Assembly (NCBI GenBank): GCA_029582165.1
Contig: CM055883.1
Span: forward strand, 20,182,501 to 20,246,500
Direction: 5' to 3'
DNA from: Portulaca oleracea
Taxonomy: Eukaryota > Streptophyta > Magnoliopsida > Caryophyllales > Portulacaceae
Length of the DNA: 64,000 nt
Positions 35,763 through 46,512 of the stretch are shown in pieces; positions within the stretch are counted from its first letter, which is position 1, and each line of letters begins with the position of its first letter. The translations under genes and the position numbers were made by a program. The notes under the pieces were generated by a model. It ran no database searches. It saw only the letters and a program-made list of their open reading frames with translations, and had not been told where the DNA came from.

Positions 35763-37273
35763 TGTAACAGTGGTTTTGTGGACCTCGGTTTTTTATCGTT
35801 CTTTCTCAGGGAGCTGGCGGCCTTGGTCATAGAAACTAAGTCAATGGTCGGGTCGAGATTGCTAAGGTAAGGTATTTGGTTTGAAGAGGCAATCACGAAG
35901 CAACAAATAAAACTAAGGACGGTCAAGGAATGGAAAATGGGCTTCGGAGGCTTTTCGGGATGCAAACGGGGATGAGGAAATGGGTTTTGCAACAAGTGAA
36001 TAACAAGGAGGGAGAATCAAGTGGCAATTCCGTTAGAAAATACCAACCGAGCTTCCTCATTCGAGGATAGTCCGGATTAACTTCCCCAAAGTCCACCACG
36101 GACCCGGAGGGTTAATGAAATGGAATTTCCTAGTTAGCCTCTATTCACTTTCGTGAGTAGAGTACTAACTATCCCAATTCCAACCTTCAAACTCAAGTGT
36201 TGGATGTGTTTGGGGACTTTCGAACCCAAATACATCCCACTTGAGGGAAGGAAAGGAGTGGGAAATTGATTTCCCAACTAATTACTCACTAATATTGCTA
36301 ACCCAAACCTAATCACCCATTCACACCCTTAATTACCCCCTAACCCATAGGGTTTCTAGCCACTAATCATGATAAAAACTATGCTAACAACATTCAAACC
36401 AAACCTAAACATGATTTCTAACATCAAACAACCATAAACAAGCAAAATAATCAATATAGCAAGCAAAGAAATTAAAAACAAGCAAAGTAATTAGCAAGGT
36501 AATTAATAAAAGAGTTAAGGGAAGAGAATACTTATCAAAGTGTTGTAGATGAACAAGAGAAAGCAATAAAAAGATGATCCAACAATCTCTCAATTGTTTG
36601 AATCTCCAAATCTTCAATAACAAACACAAATCTCCGAAACCCTAGATTAATCTCTCACTAATCTCTCTCTAAAACTCCTAATTACAAGGCTGGAAATAAT
36701 GTCTAACACTGTCCCCGATCCCCCTAAGAAATCGTGAACAAAGATTATATATACAAGTGGAGATTTGTTGGCAAAACGCAGCGCACAGCCGAAAACATCG
36801 CGTAGAACATAAGTAGACCGTTGGTACGGTCTAGGAGACTGTGGTTACGGTCTATGGGACCGTGGATACGGTCTTGCGTGGTGAACTGCAGATTTCGCTT
36901 CTCTTCGCCCCCTCGTGGCTACGGTCTCCCAAGACCGTGGCCACGGTCTTGCTCGGCCTCTTCTTTCCTTGGACAAGTCTTGAACCCACCGTGGCTGCGG
37001 TCATCATGACCGTGGCCACGGTCTTGCTCGGTCCCAACTTTAGCAAATTCACTTCCTTTTGAACTACTTAACAAGTCCGGCCTTTCCGCTTCCTTCGCCT
37101 TTGACTCGACCAAGACTCGGGAAATCTCGGGATTCCCAAAATAGTTGCAAAATGGCCCTTTTTACCATGTTTTGAGTAAAAACTCCGAAATCTATAAAAT
37201 TACCAAAAACGCATTAAAAGTTATTGAATTAAACTACGAAACAAGTCAAAAGCCTAAGGATTTAGGAGGTATT
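35763..37273 (-). repeat. Family-3 LTR, middle copy (shared by E1 and E2)
   Basis: Starts TGTAACAGTGG, ends near GGAGGTATT, 1511 bp. TATATATA (minus) lies at about 36746-36753, with the GACCGTGG..ACGGTC cluster at 36815-37035. It has a primer site on its left and E2's 3' interior on its right. Confidence 0.8.
36815..37035 (-). promoter_or_regulatory. GC-rich palindrome cluster in the middle family-3 LTR
   Basis: GACCGTTGGTACGGTC, GACCGTGGATACGGTC and two perfect GACCGTGGCCACGGTC units lie about 60 bp upstream (minus strand) of TATATATA. The cluster is shorter than in the left LTR. Confidence 0.55.
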
Positions 37274-37581
37274 AGCCTTACTTTCGGGAATTGGACAGCC
37301 CAAATATAGGGTATACCTTCCCAACACAGTCTTTTCCATTCGCCTCTCCGTCGCAAAACGATATAGGAGGAGGGTTAAGGGGTATCCATGTCGTACCACT
37401 GATACCGGGCCCGTGTAGGTTGGCTAAGTGTATGGTGGTTAATGTCATTCAGCGATACACCCCACTTAATCAGGTTATTGTATCTTATGACTTCTTTTTC
37501 TTTCTTTTTGAACTTTTCGCTTTTTGCTTTTGCTAAACAGGAAAACAAAACAAGCTCGGACACAAACCCCTAGAATCTCCC
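37274..37581 (-). mobile_element. 3' interior of E2, left part
   Basis: This matches 31737-32055 of E1 closely and stops at CTCCC (37577-37581), where array F has inserted. The rest of the interior resumes at 50345. Confidence 0.8.
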
Positions 37582-38904
37582 TGGAGCGTGGCGCGATAGG
37601 AGAGATTGTAGACTTAGCTTGAGTTGTTGTTGTAGAAGAGATGAGAGAAATCCATAAGCAATAGAATAAGGGGAGAAAGATGAACATCTCAATCACCCAT
37701 GCTTGAACTTCTCAACAATAGCCTTGAACTTGAATAATAACAAGAATAATAACCAAAATCAACCAATATCAATAACCTTGAACACCAAAGGGATTGGATA
37801 TGACCTTGGATAAAGGAGATTCCACCACCAAAGCCTAACACCCCACCATGACCATCATAAAGGAAGAATCCACCAAATGATCAATAAAGGAATGACTAGA
37901 AACACCACCATTAATCAATGGATAAAGTAATCTAGATTTACAGAGAAAACTTAGGGAAACCCTAACCAATGCATAAGCATATTCATAATCATCAAAAGCT
38001 GCTGGAAAAAAAGTCCTAACAAGCTATTTATACTAAACCAGAAATTAAGTAAAAACAGAGCAAAAATAACGAAACTTCGCGTTCTTCCAGAAGGTTGGCT
38101 CGGGCGAGCCAGGTAGTGGCTCGGGCGAGCAGGCCTTCTGCCCGTAACAAATCGTCGCTCGTGTGCGCGACATAACACAGCGATAGCCTAGCTCAGGCGA
38201 GCCAGGTTGCTCGGTAGCGGCCACCGAGGGTTGACGCGTCTGCGACACATCCGCGGCGCTAGGACAAATCGCGGATGCTTGGCTCGGTGAGCCAGGGAGC
38301 GGCTCGGGCGAGCAGTCCCACTGAGAGGTTGACCATGTGCGCGGAAAAGTCTGGCAGAATGGTGGCTCGGGCGAGCCACAGGGTGGCTCGGGCGAGCCAT
38401 GCTTCTGCGCCGCTTTTCCAACGCGCATAACTTCTTCATCCGAACTCCGTTTTAGGCCCGTAAGATATCGTTGGAAAGCTCTCAGTGTGTACTATAAGCT
38501 CCCAAAATTTGAGACCTATCGGAGTTATATTGAAGGAGTTATGGCCCAAAGCGTGAAGGCGCGCGCATTTCCAACCTTTGATCGCCTTCTCCCCTGCAAG
38601 TTATTAACTTGGTTACTTCCGAGACTTTATACCACCACGCCCTTCATTTCCGGATAGCCCAATCCATCCGAGGCCTCCGAGGTCATTGACAAGTCGAGCC
38701 TCTCCTTACTCCAACAAGGATGGCTCGCGAGGCCACGATAGTGTGATGCTCACCACCTTTTGTAAAGGTGTAACGATTCCTGAAAACGAGTGGGTGAGCG
38801 GTTTTAGTCCGGTGATGATGGGTCAGGATTTCATCGATCTTATCTTTAACCGCGATCCCGGCTATGAAAGCTTGGCACCGATCCGAATCAACCCGATCAG
38901 TTCA
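37582..38904 (-). repeat. F LTR 1
   Basis: 1323 bp, shorter than LTR 4 through many 1-5 base losses in C- or G-rich places. A TATTTATA box (TATAAATA on minus) lies near 38028 and a palindrome cluster at 38095-38405. Confidence 0.85.
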
Positions 38905-41348
38905 TACTCCCTTCTTGTAAAGAGTTGCCCTCAACTCTTGAGAGTAAAAATCGAGGACCTCTCCACAACTTGGCACCCTAGAGCTCCAAACATCCCGACC
39001 GCCATGAACAATCACACGAGGCACCCAACAAGCTTCGGAACCCACTATATACCCGTCATCCAAATAAAAGAAGCAGGTTGGAGGCTTGTTTTGTGGAGGT
39101 GAGGGTTAAGGGACGAAAGGGAATTTTTGTGGTGTTTGGGAACTCTCATTCTCACTAGGCTCGCTACAAGGCAAAGACAAAGCAAGAAGGAGCTCGTCCT
39201 TGCCAAGAGCACGCTCTTCCCGTGTTTCGCTCATCATGATAAGGTTCCTCAACTCACTTCCCACCAGTTTTATTTTTATGTAGGGTTAAAGGGATTCATG
39301 CACTCAAGTCCAAGTAATTGATCTTCGCTCAACACACAATGCAGAACATTGCACACCAAATTTCCAATAACACTCACTCAACGACAAATCCTCAAATAAC
39401 CAATGTCGACCAAACAACATGTATGACTCGTTCAAAAGTTCATGACACAACGACCGATATCGAGCAATATTCATCAAAGGACGACACAATTGAAAAGCTC
39501 AAAACTTAGGTTGAACTAGAATCAAGGCATCTTCAATTTCAAATTCGCCACTAAACACCAAAGCGGACACCAAGATTCTTAGTATGCCCCTCAAACATTG
39601 GGAATTTTCAACCGGGACTTCATGCTCATCATGCAACTTTTCTCAACAAACTTCATCAAACAACCAATGTCTCCCAAAGATCATGCGACTCACCCAAAGA
39701 CTCTACCCCACATTGTACATCTTTCAAGCATGATTCAATAAAATTCACATGAGAGCCTGTGGTTACCTTGTTCTTCTCATGGTGAAGAATTTGAGTGCCC
39801 ACGGGCGGAGGGAAATGGGAGTCATCACCATGGTTGCTTAAGTCCTCGATTAGTGGCAATGATAAAACTAAAGGAGTCTCTTCTTGAGCCCTTTCAACAA
39901 TGCTGGGAGGGACTCCAAAAGTAGTCATACCATGAGAGATGATGGAGTTAACTCTATTGTTGCTAGGCTCAACAATTGATGGATGTGAGACGAATGAAGG
40001 TGCTTCTTCTTGGGGTTCTTCAACAAGGGTGAGAGGAAGGGCAAGATCGACGTTCGCATCCTTCTCTTGGCTTGGAACTTTATCAAGATCACTATGTACT
40101 TCAAGTAGCTCAAGAGGTTTCCCTTCAACGGTCTCAATGACAATAACCCCATTCATTGAACTTTTCTCTTTCTCAACGTTTTTCTCATCAACACCTTCTA
40201 CCATGTCACCTGTATGCTCTTCCACACCAAAGGATTCTTCAATCCAAGTTTCAACCATAGCCATTGTCGGGCATTGCAAAACATCATGTCCCACACGTCT
40301 ACATTTGACACATTTTTGGGACGTAAAGGCCGTTAGTGGGGAACAGTGGAATGGCTTTTCTCGGGAGGAATCCTCTCTTCTTCTTTGCCCATCAAGTGAT
40401 GAAATGAGTTCATGGTCTCGCTTGTAAGTACTAGGCAAGAATCGTCGATTCATTAATCGCTTTAGCTTTGTCCATGAGGTGACTTTTGCTCGACCCTCCT
40501 TAGCTCTTTGTGCCTTGACATTCTTAAACCAAAAGGATGCACCCTTGGTGAGTTTCAACCTCGCAATCTTGTAGGCTTGTTCATTACTATAATCCCCAGC
40601 TTCAAAATACCTATCCAAGATTTGGACCCATTCAAGATAATCTTCGGGGCCGGTGTTGCCATTGAATTCCGGAATTTTGATCTTGGTATCATAGAATTCA
40701 TCCCATGGGGGTTTCTCAACCGCTTCGCGTCGATGATGGCGTTGTAGTGAGCCTCTATCATCGTCACTCGACTCGTAAGAGGGAGGAGGACGGTTAGGGC
40801 TTTGTGCGCGCCGAACGCTCAACTCGGGTGGAACCGACGCTCTTGGGCGAGGTTATCTAACCGTACCATGATGGCATTAAGAGTGCGATCGATGGAGGTG
40901 AACCGTTCGCCATGGGTGGCAAGTCGGTTCTCGAGAGCCCGATGTCGAGGGCTACCCCGGTGGCTTGATTCCTCTCGATCGGAATCATCGTGACCATCCA
41001 TATCGAGGGAAAGGTATGGGACGAATTGTGTTTGGGATATTTTCTGGAGTTTGGGGGTTTTCCTGTAGTTGGCTTGTGTTTGGATAAGGGTTCTTTGTGT
41101 TTTTCTCACTTGGGCATTTTATCGAACACCTTGTGTGCACAACTTTCCAACTCTTCCTCAAAGCTCCAATATGCATCAAAATCAACAAACACAATAGCAA
41201 TAACAATTTCTCCAACACACATGGAGTCACAAGGGTCAGGAACACCAATATTTCAATCAAAATACCAAAATTCCAACAATAGAGAACAAACTAGCAAGAA
41301 CAATGGAAAACTCAAGCTAGATGAATAACCTTGTGCTCTGATACCAAA
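38905..41348 (-). pseudogene. F interior 1 with broken gag
   Basis: The gag frame survives from about 40822 to 39656: the IKIPEFNGNTGPEDYLEWVQ core, CVKCRRVGHDVLQC knuckle and acidic linker. It is then lost by small deletions; the part matching the C-terminal half of the interior 3 protein (38905-39655) is shifted many times. The N-terminal part before 40822 is also shifted by lost bases relative to interior 3. The losses cluster at C/G runs. Confidence 0.75.
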
Positions 41349-42690
41349 TGGAGCGTGGCGCGATGGGAGAGATTGTAGACTTAGCTTGAGTTGTTGTTGT
41401 AGAAGAGATGAGAGAAATCCATAAGCAATATAATAAGGGAGAAAGATGAACATCTCAATCACCCATGCTTGAACTTCTCAACAATAGCCTTGAACTTGAA
41501 TAATAACAAGAATAATAACCAAAATCAACCAATATCAATAACCTTGAACACCAAAGGGATTGGATATGACCTTGGATAAAGGAGATTCCACCACCAAAGC
41601 CTAACACCCCACCATGACCATCATAAAGGAAGAATCCACCAAATGATCAATAAAGGAATGACTAGAAACACCACCATTAATCAATGGATAAAGTAATCTA
41701 GATTTACAGAGAAAACTTAGGGAAACCCTAACCAATGCATAAGCATATTCATAATCATCAAAAGTCACTGGAAAAAGTCCTAACAAGCTATTTATACTAA
41801 ACCATAAATTAATTAAAAACAGAGAAAAAATACGAAACTTCGTTCTTCGAAGGTTGGCTCGGCGAGCCGTGTAGTGGCTCGGGCGGCAGCCTTCCGCTCA
41901 GAATAAATCGCCGCCGTGTGCGCGACATAACTGGCAGAGCCTAGCTCTGGCGAGCGAGCGGGGTTGCTCGGCGGCAGCCCACCGAGGGGTTGACCACGAC
42001 GCGACACATCCGCGCGCTAGGACAACTGGCGGATGCTTGGCTCGGACGAGCCAAGGAGCGGCTCGGGCGAGCAGTCCCACTGAGAGGTTGACCATGTGCG
42101 CGGAAAAGTCTGGCAGAATGGTGGCTCGGGCGAGCCACAGGGTGGCTCGGGCGAGCCATGCTTCTGGGCAGTTTTTCCCTGCCGACTTCCAACGCGCATA
42201 ACTTCTTCATCCGAACTCCGTTTTAGGCCCGTAAGATATCGTTGGAAAGCTCTCAGTGTGTACTATAAGCTCCCAAAATTTGAGACCTATCGGAGTTATA
42301 TTGAAGGAGTTATGGCCCAAAGCGTGAAGGCGCGCGCATTTCCAACCTTTGATCGCCTTCTCCCCTGCAAGTTATTAACTTGGTTACTTCCGAGACTTTA
42401 TACCACCACGCCCTTCATTTCCGGGATAGCCCAATCCAGTCCCGAGGCCTCCGAGGTCATTGACAAGTCCCGAGCCTCTCCTTACTCCAACAAGGATGGC
42501 TCGCCGAGGCCACGATAGTGTGATGCTCACCACCCCACCTTTTGTAAAGGTGTAACGATTCCTGAAAACGAGTGGGTGAGCGGTTTTAGTCCGGTGATGA
42601 TGGGTCGGGATTTCATCGATCTTATCTTTAACCGCAATCCCGGCTATGAAAGCTTGGCACCGATCCCGATACTGAACCCGATACGGTTCA
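41349..42690 (-). repeat. F LTR 2
   Basis: 1342 bp. It is nearly identical to LTRs 3 and 4 except in the promoter-proximal half of the palindrome cluster (about 41851-42040), which is much altered. It contains the last ~100 codons of the interior 2 frame. Confidence 0.85.
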
Positions 42691-44820
42691 TACTCCCCTT
42701 CTTGTAAAAGAGTTGCCCTCAACTCTTGAGAGTAAAAATCGAGGACCTCTCCACAACTTGGCACCCTAGAGCTCCAAACATCCCGACCGCCATGAACAAT
42801 CACACGAGGCACCCAACAAGCTTCGGAACCCACTATATACCCGTCATCCAAATAAAAGAAGCAGGTTGGAGGCTTGTTTTGTGGAGGTGAGGGGTTAAGG
42901 GACAGAAAGGGGAATTTTTGTGGTGTTTGGGAACTCTCATTCTCACTAGGCTCGCTACAAGGCAAAGACAAAGCAAGAAGGAGCTCGTCCTTGCCAAGAG
43001 CACGCTCTTCCCGTGTTTCGCTCATCATGATAAGGTTCCTCAACTCACTTCCCACCCAGGTTTTATTTTTATGTAGGGTTAAGGGATTCATGCACTCAAG
43101 TCCAAGTAATTGATCTTCGCTCAACACACAATGCCAGGAACATTGCACACCAAATTTCCAATAACACTCACTCAACGACAAATCCTCAAATAACCAATGT
43201 CGACCAAACAACATGTATGACTCGTTCAAAAAGTTCATGACACAACGACCAATATACGAGCAATATTCATCAAAGGACGACACAATTGAAAAGCTCAAAA
43301 ACTTAGGTTGAACTAGAATCAAGGCATCTTCAATTTCAAATTCGCCACTAAACACCAAACGGACACCAAGATTCTTAGTATGCCCCTCCAAACATTGGGA
43401 ATTTTCAACCGGGGACTTCACATGCTCATCATGCAACTTTTCTCGCCAACAAACTTCATCAAACAACCAATGTCTCCCAAAGATCATGCACGACTCACCC
43501 AAAGACTCTACCCCACATTGTACATCTTTCAAGCATGATTCAATAAAATTCACATGAGAGCCTGTGGTTACCTTGTTCTTCTCATGGTGAAGAATTTGAG
43601 TGCCCACGAGCGGAGGGAAATGGGAGTCATCACCATGGTTGCTTAAGTCCTCGATTAGTGGCAATGATAAAACTAAAGGAGTCTCTTCTTGAGCCCTTTC
43701 AACAATGTTGGGAGGGACTCCAAAAGTAGTCATACCATGAGAGATGATGGAGTTAACTCTATTGTTGCTAGGCTCAACAATTGATGGATGTGAGACGAAT
43801 GAAGGTGCTTCTTCTTGGGGTTCTTCAACAAGGGTGAGAGGAAGGGCAAGATCGACGTTCGCATCCTTCTCTTGGCTTGGAACTTTATCAAGATCACTAT
43901 GTACTTCAAGTAGCTCAAGAGGTTTCCCTTCAACGGTCTCAATGACAATAACCCCATTCATTGAACTTTTCTCTTTCTCAACGTTTTTCTCATCAACACC
44001 TTCTACCATGTCACCTGTATGCTCTTCCACACCAAAGGATTCTTCAATCCAAGTTTCAACCATAGCCATTGTCGGGCATTGCAAAACATCATGTCCCACA
44101 CGTCTACATTTGACACATTTTTGGGACGTAAAGGCCGTTAGTGGGGAACAGTGGAATGGCTTTTCTCGGGAGGAATCCTCTCTTCTTCTTTGCCCATCAA
44201 GTGATGAAATGAGTTCATGGTCTCGCTTGTAAGTACTAGGCAAGAATCGTCGATTCATTAATCGCTTTAGCTTTGTCCATGAGGTGACTTTTGCTCGACC
44301 CTCCTTAGCTCTTTGTGCCTTGACATTCTTAAACCAAAAGGATGCACCCTTGGTGAGTTTCAACCTCGCAATCTTGTAGGCTTGTTCATTACTATAATCC
44401 CCAGCTTCAAAATACCTATCCAAGATTTGGACCCATTCAAGATAATCTTCGGGGTCGGTGTTGCCATTGAATTCCGGAATTTTGATCTTGGTATCATAGA
44501 ATTCATCCCATGGGGGTTTCTCAACCGCTTCTCGTCGATGATGGCGTCGTAGTGAGCCTCTATAATCGTCACTCGACTCGTAAGAGGAGGAGGACGGTTA
44601 GGGCTTTGTGCGCGCCTCGAACGTTCAACTCGGGGTGGAACCGGACGCTCTTGGGCGAGGTTATCTAACCGTACCATGATGGCATTAAGAGTGTGATTGA
44701 TGGAGGCGAACCGTTCGCCATGGGTGGCAAGTCGGTTCTCGAGAGCCCGATGTCGAGGGCTACCCCGGTGGCTTGATTCCTCTCGATCGGAATCATCGTG
44801 ACCATCCATATCGAGGGAAA
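42384..44820 (-). pseudogene. F gag-only protein, interior 2 (single frameshift)
   Basis: Nearly identical to the intact interior 3 copy. A one-base loss in a G run (GTAAGAGGAGG at about 44586 against GTAAGAGGGAGG) shifts the frame between the N-terminal region and the gag core. Downstream of it a 679-codon frame runs to 42384, through the polypurine tract into LTR 2. The first in-frame Met equivalent lies near 44809. Primer site before LTR 3 has lost one C (TGATACAAA). Confidence 0.75.
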
Positions 44821-45156
44821 GGTATGGGACGAATTGTGTTTGGGATATTTTCTGGAGTTTGGGGGTTTTCCTGTAGTTGGCTTGTGTTTGGATAAGGGTT
44901 CTTTGTGTTTTTCTCACTTGGGCATTTTATCGAACACCTTGTGTGCACAACTTTCCAACTCTTCCTCAAAGCTCCAATATGCATCAAAATCAACAAACAC
45001 AATAGCAATAACAATTTCTCCAACACACATGGAGTCACAAGGGTTGGGGAACACCAATATTTCAATCAAAATACCAAAATTCCAACAATAGAGAACAAAC
45101 TAGCAAGAACAATGGAAAACTCAAGCTAGATGAATAACCTTGTGCTCTGATACAAA

Positions 45157-46512
45157 TGGAGCGTGGCGCGATGGGAGAGATTGTAGACTTAGCTTGAGTT
45201 GTTGTTGTAGAAGAGATGAGAGAAATCCATAAGCAATAGAATAAGGAGAAAGATGAACATCTCAATCACCCATGCTTGAACTTCTCAACAATAGCCTTGA
45301 ACTTGAATAATAACAAGAATAATAACCAAAATCAACCAATATCAATAACCTTGAACACCAAAGGGATTGGATATGACCTTGGATAAAGGAGATTCCACCA
45401 CCAAAGCCTAACACCCCACCATGACCATCATAAAGGAAGAATCCACCAAATGATCAATAAAGGAATGACTAGAAACACCACCATTAATCAATGGATAAAG
45501 TAATCTAGATTTACAGAGAAAACTTAGGGAAACCCTAACCAATGCATAAGCATATTCATAATCATCAAAAGCTGCTGGAAAAAAAGTCCTAACAAGCTAT
45601 TTATACTAAACCGTAAATTAAGTAAAAACAGAGTAAAAATAACGAAACTTCGTTCTTCCGGAAGGTTGGCTCAAGGCGAGCGTAGTGGCTCGGCGGCGTG
45701 CCTTCTGCCCGTAACAAATCGTCGCTCGTGTGCGCGACATAACCTGGCAGTAGCCTAGCTCGGGCGAGCCAGGGGGTTGCTCGGGCGAGCAGGCCCACTG
45801 AGGGGTTGACCACGTACGCGACACATCTGGCAGGCGCTAGGACAAATCTGGCAGATGCTTGGCTCGGACGAGCCAAGGAGCGGCTCGGGCGAGCAGTCCC
45901 ACTGAGAGGTTGACCATGTGCGCGGAAAAGTCTGGCAGAATGGTGGCTCGGGCGAGCCACAGGGTGGCTCGGGCGAGCCATGCTTCTGGGCAGTTTTTCC
46001 CTGCCGACTTCCAACGCGCATAACTTCTTCATCCGAACTCCGTTTTAGGCCCGTAAGATATCGTTGGAAAGCTCTCAGTGTGTACTATAAGCTCCCAAAA
46101 TTTGAGACCTATCGGAGTTATATTGAAGGAGTTATGGCCCAAAGCGTGAAGGCGCGCGCATTTCCAACCTTTGATCGCCTTCTCCCCTGCAAGTTATTAA
46201 CTTGGTTACTTCCGAGACTTTATACCACCACGCCCTTCATTTCCGGGATAGCCCAATCCAGTCCCGAGGCCTCCGAGGTCATTGACAAGTCCCGAGCCTC
46301 TCCTTACTCCAACAAGGATGGCTCGCCGAGGCCACGATAGTGTGATGCTCACCACCCCACCTTTTGTAAAGGTGTAACGATTCCTGAAAACGAGTGGGTG
46401 AGCGGTTTTAGTCCGGTGATGATGGGTCGGGATTTCATCGATCTTATCTTTAACCGCAATCCCGGCTATGAAAGCTTGGCACCGATCCCGATACTGAACC
46501 CGATACGGTTCA
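45157..46512 (-). repeat. F LTR 3
   Basis: 1356 bp. The promoter-proximal part of its palindrome cluster (45663-45720) differs from LTR 4, while the remaining cluster and LTR are almost identical. The 3' end of the interior 3 coding frame lies inside it (46206-46512). Confidence 0.85.
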
